From Oscillospiraceae bacterium (GTDB lineage: Bacteria > Bacillota > Clostridia > Oscillospirales > QAMX01), in NCBI GenBank assembly GCA_902772625.1, contig CACYBP010000003.1, forward strand, positions 1 to 5,193: 5,193 bases of DNA. Direction: 5' to 3'. The notes below the pieces were generated by a model. That model was not told where the DNA came from and ran no database searches. It saw nothing but the letters and a program-made list of their open reading frames with translations. Positions 1 to 4,416 of the stretch are shown in pieces. Every line of letters starts with the position of its first letter. The stretch's first letter is position 1. The position numbers and the translations under genes were made by a program.

Positions 1-132
1 AACGATTCTCCTGCTTTATGACTATTCTGTTAATTTTCTTCTTTTCTTGTGTAAAGTAATCGTCTTTCCTTCTTCATTTTTCTATGTCTTTCTTATTATT
101 TTTATTTGTTTCTTTCTCCCGTATCGTTTATT

Positions 133-153
133 GCTATATTTTGCGGATATAGC
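133..153. repeat. Perfect 7-bp inverted repeat, operator-like
   Basis: GCTATAT (133-139) and ATATAGC (147-153) are perfect reverse complements around a 7-base spacer TTTGCGG. The size and symmetry would suit a dimeric repressor site or a short RNA hairpin. No gene start is adjacent, so the role is unknown. Confidence 0.4.
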
Positions 154-179
154 TTTATGCTATCCCCCGTTTTTCGCGG

Positions 180-197
180 GATGCAAGTTTATGCATC
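180..197. repeat. 6-bp inverted repeat GATGCA/TGCATC
   Basis: GATGCA (180-185) is mirrored by TGCATC (192-197) across the 6-base spacer AGTTTA. It lies just after a second imperfect repeat, ATCCC (162-166) with GGGAT (178-182). Together with the 133-153 repeat this makes a cluster of short dyads upstream of spmA. Each one alone could be chance. Confidence 0.25.
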
Positions 198-397
198 GGT
201 GATTTGCCCCTTTTCCGAGCGCGGTTTGTCTTTTCCGCGTGGACGGCAAGAAAGTCGCGCTTTCTTCTCTCTTCGTGGGCTCCGGACGCCGCGCGGCTGG
301 AAAAAAAGCGCCCTGTGCCGCTTCTAAGCGCTCCGCTTCGCGCATACACTCCTTCGGCAGAGATCCCTGAACCGTCTTTTTTTCTTTCGGAGGAAAC

Positions 398-982
398 ATG
401 CTCTCCTGGGTGTATCTGATCCTGATAATTCTCTCACTCGTCTTCGCGCTTTTTGCCGGAAGGCTTCCGGACCTGACTCCCGCTCTTCTGCAGGGCGCAG
501 AGAACGGCGTGAAGCTTCTCCTTTCGGTCGGCGGCCCGCTGGTCTTCTGGAGCGGGCTTTCGGAGGTGCTTTCCGAAGCAGGGTTCCTTTCTCTTCTCTC
601 CCGTCTTCTCAGGCCTTTGCTGCGTTTTCTGATCCGGCCGAAGACCGGCGAAGACGAGGTGATGCTTCCCCTGGCGGAGAATTTCTCCGCCAATCTCCTG
701 GGCGTCGGAAACGCCGCGACGCCGCCGGGGCTTCGGGCGGCCGATCTGCTTTGGGAAAAGCGCGACGAAGAGGGGCTTGCGCGGCTGGCGCTTCTCAATT
801 CCCGGTCGGTGCAGCTTCTCCCCTTCACCGCCGCGGTGCTTTCCTCCTCTCTCGGCGATCCGCATCCTTTTTCCCTGACCCCGGCGATCCTTCTCGTCTC
901 CCTCTTTTCCCTTGCTGTTTCCTTTCTTCTGTTCGGCCTTTTGCTAAGACTCTTTCCAGGAAGGGAGAAGACGCGTGGCTGA
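398..982 (+). CDS. spmA: Spore maturation protein SpmA
   Basis: This is a 194-residue polytopic membrane protein of the SpmA family (nucleoside-recognition Gate-type fold), close in length to Bacillus subtilis SpmA. SpmA works with SpmB in the late steps that dehydrate the spore core and give heat resistance; the molecular activity is not established. The family signature NFSANLLGVGNAATPPGLRA lies at residues 95-114, resembling the conserved NxxANxxGxGNAATPxGxxA of the family. A second conserved block, NSRSVQLLPFTAAV, is at 134-147. Hydrophobic segments are visible near 3-20, 36-55 and 157-186. The start is set by CGGAGG at 388-393, four bases before the ATG. The end overlaps the start of spmB by 8 bases, which implies translational coupling. 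No dacB homologue, the upstream operon partner in B. subtilis, is present in the 397 bases before it. Confidence 0.93.
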   Translation: MLSWVYLILIILSLVFALFAGRLPDLTPALLQGAENGVKLLLSVGGPLVFWSGLSEVLSEAGFLSLLSRLLRPLLRFLIRPKTGEDEVMLPLAENFSANLLGVGNAATPPGLRAADLLWEKRDEEGLARLALLNSRSVQLLPFTAAVLSSSLGDPHPFSLTPAILLVSLFSLAVSFLLFGLLLRLFPGREKTRG

Positions 983-1493
983 TCTCGTTCTGCCCTTCGT
1001 TCTGCTTCTGGCCTTCGGGGCCGTGCTCCGGAAAACCGACGTGTACGGCGCCTTCACCCGGGGCGCCGAGAGAGGACTTCGTACGCTTTTCCGCATGGCC
1101 TCCGTTTTGATCCCGCTGCTTGCGATTCTGGGGATGTTTCTTTCCTCCGGCTTTTCGGAGCTTGCCGAAAAGGCGTGCGGCCCGCTTCTCACCTCTCTCG
1201 GGCTTTCGCCCGGGCTTTTGCCGGTGATGCTCCTGCGTCCGCTTTCGGGGAGCGCGTCTCTTTCCGCCGCCTCGGAGCTTCTGCGAAAAGAGGGCACGGC
1301 GTCTCTTTCTTCGCGGATCGCCCTGACGGTGCTTTCAGCCGGGGAGACCACGCTCTACACGGCGGGGATCTACCTTGCCGGAAGGAAGACGCGCCACGCC
1401 CCGGCCATGCTGATCTCGGCCCTTTTGGGGGATCTTGCCGCCTCGCTTTTCGCGGTTTTTTTGATTCTTCAATTTTTTTCGAATAGCCCTTGA
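975..1493 (+). CDS. spmB: Spore maturation protein SpmB
   Basis: This 172-residue membrane protein matches SpmB, the partner of SpmA in spore core dehydration, and has about the usual family length. Conserved blocks are [10 protein letters not shown] at residues 87-96 (family form IRPISGTAAL) and [16 protein letters not shown] at 121-136 (family form GSTDTTLYVLTVYFG). Hydrophobic segments lie near 3-17, 41-58, 78-87 and 147-168. The start is GTG at 975, inside the last codons of spmA, with GGGAG at 963-967 as ribosome binding site. The overlap means the two proteins are made from one transcript in matched amounts. The stop codon is embedded in the -35 box of the acpP promoter. Sporulation-specific expression is expected from the family, but no clear sporulation sigma promoter is visible. 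Confidence 0.93.
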   Translation: MADLVLPFVLLLAFGAVLRKTDVYGAFTRGAERGLRTLFRMASVLIPLLAILGMFLSSGFSELAEKACGPLLTSLGLSPGLLPVMLLRPLSGSASLSAASELLRKEGTASLSSRIALTVLSAGETTLYTAGIYLAGRKTRHAPAMLISALLGDLAASLFAVFLILQFFSNSP

Positions 1494-1518
1494 CAAACTC
1501 CCCCCCGCTCTTTATAAT
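1490..1518 (+). promoter_or_regulatory. Consensus sigma-A promoter for acpP
   Basis: The -35 box TTGACA (1490-1495) and -10 box TATAAT (1513-1518) match the sigma-A consensus at all twelve positions with the ideal 17-base spacer. Transcription should start near 1525, about 60 bases before the acpP start. The -35 box contains the TGA stop of spmB, so the acpP unit starts with no gap after the sporulation pair. Strong constitutive expression fits acyl carrier protein, one of the most abundant bacterial proteins. Confidence 0.92.
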
Positions 1519-1530
1519 GAACTCAGCCAA

Positions 1531-1567
1531 GGTTCCGGGGAGCCTATCCCGGGGGCCAATCGGGATA
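1531..1567 (+). promoter_or_regulatory. Two adjacent hairpins in the acpP leader
   Basis: The predicted 5' leader of acpP holds two back-to-back stems. The first pairs 1531-1535 with 1540-1544 (one G-U pair). The second pairs TATCCCG (1545-1551) with CGGGATA (1561-1567) perfectly around a 9-base loop. It ends three bases before the ribosome binding site. No T-run follows, so it is not a terminator. An alternative pairing of 1535-1539 with 1548-1552 would exclude both. It may stabilise the mRNA, control access to the ribosome binding site, or as DNA serve as an operator. It does not resemble the FapR or FabT operator sequences I know. Confidence 0.45.
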
Positions 1568-1569
1568 CG

Positions 1570-1577
1570 AGGGGGTG
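1570..1577 (+). promoter_or_regulatory. Ribosome binding site that decides the acpP start
   Basis: AGGGGGTG matches the anti-Shine-Dalgarno partner AGGAGGTG at seven of eight positions. Counted from the end of the AGGAGG-equivalent (1575), the ATG at 1585 is 9 bases away, while the in-frame GTG at 1579 is only 3. This favours the ATG. Confidence 0.7.
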
Positions 1578-1584
1578 TGTGCAT

Positions 1585-1812
1585 ATGATCTTTGAAAAGG
1601 TTAAGGCGCTTCTGTGCGACAATCTCGGCATCGACGAAAACGACGTTACCATGGACGCGAATTTGATCGACGACCTCAACATCGATTCCCTTGACGTTGT
1701 GGAGCTGATCATGGCGGTTGAAGAGGAATTCGGGATCGAGATCCCGGACGAAGACGTGGAAAAGGTCACGACTGTCGGCAACATGGTGGACTATATTGCA
1801 AGCAAGCTTTAA
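1585..1812 (+). CDS. acpP: Acyl carrier protein
   Basis: This small acidic 75-residue protein is the acyl carrier of type II fatty acid synthesis in the cytoplasm. It carries growing acyl chains on a 4'-phosphopantetheine arm added by holo-ACP synthase. The attachment site is Ser35 in the motif DSLDVVEL (34-41), followed by the acidic recognition helix and [12 protein letters not shown] (46-57), all standard for the family. Length and four-helix layout are normal. An in-frame GTG at 1579 would add two residues (Met-His), but the ribosome binding site spacing favours ATG 1585. The gene is not beside plsX, fabD, fabG or fabF, its usual neighbours, and stands as its own unit between a perfect promoter and a terminator. 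A role as carrier for a specialised pathway is possible but nothing nearby suggests one. Confidence 0.95.
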   Translation: MIFEKVKALLCDNLGIDENDVTMDANLIDDLNIDSLDVVELIMAVEEEFGIEIPDEDVEKVTTVGNMVDYIASKL

Positions 1813-1826
1813 TCCGGCATAAGTAA

Positions 1827-1863
1827 AAAGCGTGTGCGTTTTTACGCACACGCTTTCTTTTTT
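1827..1863. terminator. Bidirectional terminator between acpP and Gx gene
   Basis: AAAGCGTGTGCGT (1827-1839) pairs perfectly with ACGCACACGCTTT (1844-1856) around a TTTT loop, giving a 13-bp stem. On the plus strand it is followed by C and six T (1858-1863), a good intrinsic terminator for acpP 15 bases after its stop. On the minus strand the stem also ends in a T-run (complement of 1825-1829), so it can end the convergent Gx gene transcript. Confidence 0.93.
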
Positions 1864-1870
1864 CAAAGGG

Positions 1871-2374
1871 TCAGGGGCGAAGCGCCCGCTTTTTCAGGAT
1901 CGGCGCCAGAAGTGAGGCCAGGAGCCCCACCGCAGTCCCCGCGGCCACGGCCGCGATCGCCAGCACCGGCGCGTAGGCGAGCACCGCGTGCCCCACCGCG
2001 AAATACGCCACCAGAAGCTGACCGAGATTGTGAGCGAGGGCGCTTATCACGCTGACCGCCCACAAAAGCCGGTCCCCGAGGGCCGGGTATAAAAGAGCCG
2101 TCACCAGATAGCAGAGAAGCCCCCCCGCGGCGCTGTATAAAAGCGAGAGGAGCGTCCCGCAGAAAAGACTGCCCAGGAGGATCCTGATCAGAAGCACCGC
2201 CCCGGCTTCCTTTCTTCCGAGAAGCGACACGGCCATCAGGGTATAAAGATTCGCAAGGCCCAGCCGGATCCCCGGCAGAGGAAGCGGGGGCGGGATCTGC
2301 GATTCGATCACGAAGGTCACCAGCGCCAGCCCCGCGAGGATCGCCGCCGCCGCGAGGCGTTTCGACTTACTCAT
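1871..2374 (-). CDS. Gx transporter family membrane protein
   Basis: This 167-residue, very hydrophobic protein belongs to the family long annotated as heptaprenyl diphosphate synthase component I (Hpre_diP_synt_I) and now usually called Gx transporter. These proteins resemble substrate-binding S components of ECF transporters; the substrate is unknown. The diagnostic stretch is ESQIPPPLPLPGIRLGLANLYTL at residues 24-46, matching the family pattern E.xIP.PxPGxKLGLAN. Hydrophobic segments lie near 7-23, 39-53, 57-96, 104-127 and 132-160. Its ATG overlaps the end of the NusG-domain-II gene by 8 bases, with GGAGAG at about 2385-2380 as ribosome binding site, so the two are translationally coupled. 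No hepT/ispB-like prenyl synthase or ApbE gene follows here, although such genes often accompany the pair. Confidence 0.88.
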   Translation of the reverse strand: MSKSKRLAAAAILAGLALVTFVIESQIPPPLPLPGIRLGLANLYTLMAVSLLGRKEAGAVLLIRILLGSLFCGTLLSLLYSAAGGLLCYLVTALLYPALGDRLLWAVSVISALAHNLGQLLVAYFAVGHAVLAYAPVLAIAAVAAGTAVGLLASLLAPILKKRALRP

Positions 2375-2753
2375 GGGGCTCTCCGATCACGGCGTCCGGC
2401 CCGCCGTCGGCCCCGACGATCTCGATCACCAGCCGGTGCGGCAGGCAGATCACGGGATCCCCGCTCTTTTCGATCATGCCGTGCGCCACGCAGACCCCGT
2501 CGGGGCAGTCGGCCGAGATCACGCCGATCCTGCCCGGCTCCACCCGGACGCGGTTTTTGCCGTTTTCGCCTTCCACGTCGAATTCATAGGCCTCGGCAAC
2601 GGTCGAAAGATCGATCCTCTTTATTTCTTTTCCGTCCACCGTGATCCGCGCCACGCTCCCGCCGCCGGCGAGCCGGAGAAGGGCGAGCGCTCCCAGGGAG
2701 ACGAGCAGCACGGCGGATACCAGAAGGATCCAGGTGCTTTGCTTTTTCCACAT
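2367..2753 (-). CDS. NusG domain II-containing protein
   Basis: This 128-residue protein has an N-terminal membrane anchor (about residues 8-27) followed by an extracytoplasmic NusG_II domain. The family hallmark CPDGVCVAHGMIEKSGDPVICLPHRLVIEI runs from residue 83 to 112 in shortened form CPDGxC...ICLPHRL, with cysteines 83, 88 and 103 and His91 and His106 as likely redox or metal ligands. The function is not established. In Clostridia and relatives it regularly sits next to Gx transporter genes, and sometimes near Rnf or ApbE flavin-transfer genes, which suggests a membrane redox or transport role. It is unrelated in function to the transcription factor NusG despite the name. The ATG at 2753 is preceded by GGAGA about 8 bases upstream. 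It is the first gene of the two-gene minus-strand operon; I find no strong promoter in the short gap to rpsT. Confidence 0.9.
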   Translation of the reverse strand: MWKKQSTWILLVSAVLLVSLGALALLRLAGGGSVARITVDGKEIKRIDLSTVAEAYEFDVEGENGKNRVRVEPGRIGVISADCPDGVCVAHGMIEKSGDPVICLPHRLVIEIVGADGGPDAVIGEPHE

Positions 2754-2793
2754 AGTTTTTTCTCCGCAAAGCCGTTTTTCAGAAAAATTTCTC

Positions 2794-2822
2794 TTGCAAA
2801 AGGCTTCTGTTTATGCTATACT
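2794..2822 (+). promoter_or_regulatory. Extended -10 sigma-A promoter for rpsT
   Basis: TTGCAA (2794-2799) and TATACT (2817-2822) are separated by 17 bases, and TG at 2814-2815 one base before the -10 box makes it an extended -10 promoter. Transcription should start near 2829, leaving a leader of about 36 bases before the rpsT start. Strong expression fits a ribosomal protein gene. Confidence 0.87.
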
Positions 2823-2864
2823 TATTCGTGCTGTTAACAATATTCCAAAGGAGAGTCAGTCTCA

Positions 2865-3128
2865 ATGCCGAACATCAAATCTGCGAAAAAGCGCGTTCTC
2901 GTTACCTCTACCAAGAACCTTCAGAACAAGATGGCGAAATCCGCCCTCCGCACCGATCTGAAGAAGTTCGATCTGGCCGCTGAAACCGGCGACAAGGCTG
3001 AGGCTCAGGATCTTTACAAGAAGGCCGTCGTCGCTCTGGACAAGGCTGCTTCCGAAGGCCTGATCCACAAGAACAACGCCGCCAACAAAAAGAGCAAGCT
3101 GACCCGCCGTCTGAACAAGCTGGCGTAA
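2865..3128 (+). CDS. rpsT: 30S ribosomal protein S20
   Basis: This 87-residue, lysine-rich protein is S20, a primary 16S rRNA-binding protein of the small subunit. It has the family start MPNIKSAKKRV (1-11) and the conserved C-terminal half with KAASEGLIHKNNAANKKSKLTRRLNKL (60-86, given here as its key pattern IHKNNAxxKKSxLxRRxN). Length is typical. AAAGGAG at 2847-2853 is the ribosome binding site, 11 bases before the ATG. Codon use is restricted (many CTG, AAG, CGT, AAC), unlike the CTT/CTC-rich membrane genes around it, as expected for a highly expressed gene. It is monocistronic here. In many Firmicutes rpsT is followed by gpr and lepA, which are absent. In E. coli S20 represses its own translation; no such element is evident here. 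No strong terminator follows on the plus strand. Confidence 0.96.
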   Translation: MPNIKSAKKRVLVTSTKNLQNKMAKSALRTDLKKFDLAAETGDKAEAQDLYKKAVVALDKAASEGLIHKNNAANKKSKLTRRLNKLA

Positions 3129-3260
3129 GGTTCTCTTCGCCCTTCGGGGTCTTTCCCGGCGACAATCCAAGCTTCAAACAACGGCAGCGGGTTTTTCTAA
3201 ACCGGCTGCTATTGTCGTATAGGAACCGTTCCGCGCCGTCCGGCGCGGGCCGCCTTTCTC
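3129..3260 (-). ncRNA. Candidate structured small RNA, family unknown
   Basis: A strong minus-strand promoter would start a transcript near 3260 that runs toward the end of rpsT through a gene-free stretch. In RNA order it shows a 7-bp hairpin CCGCGCC/GGCGCGG (3248-3242 with 3237-3231). A 5-bp outer stem follows, GGUUC/GAACC (3227-3223 with 3133-3129). This encloses a 7-bp stem CGACAAU/AUUGUCG (3217-3211 with 3166-3160), which is capped by an 11-bp hairpin with one mismatch and an AGAA loop (3209-3199 with 3194-3184). A small hairpin CCC-CGAA-GGG (3149-3140) closes the set. A 17-base unpaired segment (3183-3167) sits on one side. I do not see the SRP RNA apical motif, tmRNA, RNase P or T-box signatures. 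6S RNA cannot be excluded but it is shorter than usual. The 3' end is unclear, since no T-run terminator follows. The same pairings could form in the opposite strand as an rpsT 3' UTR. Confidence 0.42.
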
Positions 3261-3266
3261 ATCGCC

Positions 3267-3295
3267 ATTATATCAAAACCAGACAGAGTTTGCAA
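3267..3295 (-). promoter_or_regulatory. Sigma-A promoter facing rpsT, for candidate small RNA
   Basis: On the minus strand TTGCAA (3295-3290) and a perfect TATAAT (3272-3267) are separated by exactly 17 bases, the same quality as the rpsT promoter. It points away from the membrane protein gene and toward rpsT. No protein gene lies downstream: the ATG four bases after the -10 box opens only 17 codons and would be leaderless. This is the main reason to propose a noncoding transcript here. Confidence 0.72.
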
Positions 3296-3332
3296 GGTTT
3301 GACCCTTCTGCTCGCTTGAAAGCCGGTGAACC

Positions 3333-3800
3333 ATGCTCGACAACGTGAAGCGCTTCCGTCCGCACACCTCCCACGGCTTCGACGTGGGAACGCTTCTTTT
3401 TATCCTTCATATCGTCACCGCGGTCCTGATGATCGCGCCCTACGCCCGTTACGGCGCGTGGCTTCTGCCTCTGGTCTTCCTGCTTCTCGAAAAAGAAAGC
3501 GACTTCGCGCGCTTTTCCCTGGCGCAGCTCTTTGCGCTCGCGCTTTTCAACTCCCTGATCTCCCTGATCCTTGACCTTCCGGTGCGGGCGCTTCTGGATC
3601 TCATGAACCGGAGCCTCTTTTTCGGTCTTGCGCTGGCGGGGGATTTCTTCGGGCTTCTGACCTCGATCCTTTCGTCGGTGATCGCGCTTCTGATCCTGAT
3701 TCTGGCGCTGATCGTCGGCTGGCGGGCGAAGAATTATATCGAAACCCGCATCCTCTTCGCGGGCGCCTTGGGAGAGAGGATCCTCCGTCATCTGAAATAA
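3333..3800 (+). CDS. Uncharacterised membrane protein upstream of smpB
   Basis: I do not recognise this 155-residue protein with certainty. It has a short polar N terminus (1-16), hydrophobic segments near 18-37, 42-52, 62-82 and 94-129, and a basic C-terminal tail (130-155). The stretch LLPLVFLLLEKESDFARFSLAQLFAL (44-69) resembles the core of DUF4870/Tic20-like small membrane proteins, where a charged turn is followed by FxRFHxxQ; here the usual His is Ser62. This is a weak family guess. An in-frame TGA at 3327-3329 fixes the earliest start; GGTGA at 3325-3329 is a poor, very close ribosome binding site, so translation may be low. The stop lies 24 bases before smpB, which suggests co-transcription. 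No clear promoter is visible upstream on the plus strand. Confidence 0.72.
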   Translation: MLDNVKRFRPHTSHGFDVGTLLFILHIVTAVLMIAPYARYGAWLLPLVFLLLEKESDFARFSLAQLFALALFNSLISLILDLPVRALLDLMNRSLFFGLALAGDFFGLLTSILSSVIALLILILALIVGWRAKNYIETRILFAGALGERILRHLK

Positions 3801-3824
3801 CCGGCATTCCTGGGAGAAATATCG

Positions 3825-4289
3825 ATGGAAAAGAAATCCAAAAAGATCGTTACACAGAACAAAAAAGCCCGCCACGATTACTTCGTGGAGGACAGCTTCG
3901 AGGCCGGGATCGAGCTTTCCGGCACCGAGGTCAAGTCCATCCGTCAGGGCGGGATCAACCTGAAGGACTCCTACTGCATCGTCAAGGACGGCGAGCTTCT
4001 CGCCGTGGGCGTGCACATTTCCCCCTATGAAAAAGGGAATATCTTCAACCGCGATCCGCTCCGGAACCGCCGTCTTCTTATGCACAAGGGCGAGATCAAC
4101 CGGCTTCAGGGGCTGGTGATGCGGGACGGGTTCGCCCTGGTCCCCCTCACGGTCTATTTTTCCGGGTCGCTGGTCAAGGTGGAGGTGGGCCTCTGCAAGG
4201 GCAAAAAGCTCTACGACAAGCGCGCCGACCTCGCGAAAAAGACCGCCGACCGGGAGCTGGAGCGCGAGCTCCGGGAAAGGAACCGCTGA
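3825..4289 (+). CDS. smpB: SsrA-binding protein SmpB
   Basis: SmpB binds the tRNA-like end of tmRNA (SsrA) and brings it to stalled ribosomes for trans-translation, which tags the unfinished protein and releases the ribosome. The 154-residue length is typical. Family motifs in order are TQNKKARHDYF (10-20), GIELSGTEVKSIR (28-40, the tmRNA-binding barrel), YFSGSLVKVEVGLCKGKKLYDKR (111-133, shown by its key part GLCKGKKLYDKR at 122-133), and a basic, charged C-terminal tail (134-154) that folds into a helix in the mRNA channel. GGGAG at 3812-3816 lies 8 bases before the ATG. It follows the unknown membrane gene by 24 bases and ends before a strong hairpin. The tmRNA gene, often found near smpB, is not in the window. 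Confidence 0.96.
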   Translation: MEKKSKKIVTQNKKARHDYFVEDSFEAGIELSGTEVKSIRQGGINLKDSYCIVKDGELLAVGVHISPYEKGNIFNRDPLRNRRLLMHKGEINRLQGLVMRDGFALVPLTVYFSGSLVKVEVGLCKGKKLYDKRADLAKKTADRELERELRERNR

Positions 4290-4319
4290 GTTCCAGGACG
4301 TTCGGAAAATCACAGAGAG

Positions 4320-4356
4320 AAGGCCCGTCGGGAAGAAGTCTTCCCGACGGGCCTTT
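4320..4356. terminator. Hairpin terminator between smpB and trpS
   Basis: Positions 4320-4335 pair perfectly with 4340-4355 (core GGCCCGTCGGGAAG) around the 4-base loop AAGT, giving a 16-bp GC-rich stem. The T-runs are poor on both sides (CCTTTGCC on the plus strand, CCTTCTCTC on the minus strand). Its place between two convergent stops supports a shared, bidirectional terminator. Confidence 0.82.
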
Positions 4357-4416
4357 GCCGTCTGTTTCAAAGCTTCCGGGGCCGCTTCACGGCTTTTCCC
4401 GAAGGCGGGATGGCGG

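Larger units (their letters stand above)
1..397. other. Gene-free upstream region, T/C-rich then repeat-rich
   Basis: No open frame here has a ribosome binding site or recognisable protein, so I read it as intergenic. About positions 30-120 are strongly pyrimidine-biased on the plus strand, which means a purine-rich strand if transcribed leftward. Composition then changes near 165 to the GC-rich style of the rest of the window. Positions 130-200 hold several short inverted repeats. At the left edge the minus strand reads AGGAGA (12 to 7) followed by six bases to the edge, as expected if a divergent gene starts just outside the window. The space could therefore hold promoters for two divergent genes, but I find no strong sigma-A promoter in either direction. 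Confidence 0.5.

Noticed and set aside
30..77. 15-residue basic peptide ORF (MKKERRLLYTRKEEN) on the minus strand, possible leader peptide
   Set aside because: No clear ribosome binding site, no regulatory codon run and no attenuator-type hairpin after it. Chance is likely in purine-rich sequence.
160..828. 222-codon open frame on the minus strand overlapping spmA
   Set aside because: Arg/Ser/Pro-rich low-complexity translation without a recognisable domain, antisense to a well-supported SpmA.
1579..1584. GTG at 1579 as the acpP start
   Set aside because: It lies only three bases from the ribosome binding site core, while the ATG at 1585 has normal spacing and gives the usual ACP N terminus.
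2862..3177. Two minus-strand frames over rpsT that could be fed by the 3267-3295 promoter
   Set aside because: They open with TTG codons without a ribosome binding site, and are antisense to the highly conserved S20 gene. A noncoding transcript explains the promoter better.
3222..3256. GC hairpin CCGCGCC/GGCGCGG as a plus-strand terminator for rpsT
   Set aside because: It is followed by GCCGCCTTTCTC, without a usable T-run, and lies more than 100 bases after the stop. It fits better as the 5' hairpin of the candidate minus-strand RNA, though a weak terminator role is not excluded.
3209..3262. 17-codon ORF right after the minus-strand -10 box
   Set aside because: The ATG lies four bases after the -10 box, so it would fall at or before the transcription start, with no ribosome binding site.
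3273..4370. 365-codon open frame on the minus strand
   Set aside because: It is antisense to smpB and the membrane protein gene, both of which have family or context support. Its residue make-up (rich in charged and Gln residues) is that of a shadow frame in GC-rich DNA.
4290..4416. Looked for the tmRNA gene (ssrA) after smpB
   Set aside because: The gap is only 127 bases, is mostly a terminator hairpin, and shows no tRNA-like ends or tag-coding frame.
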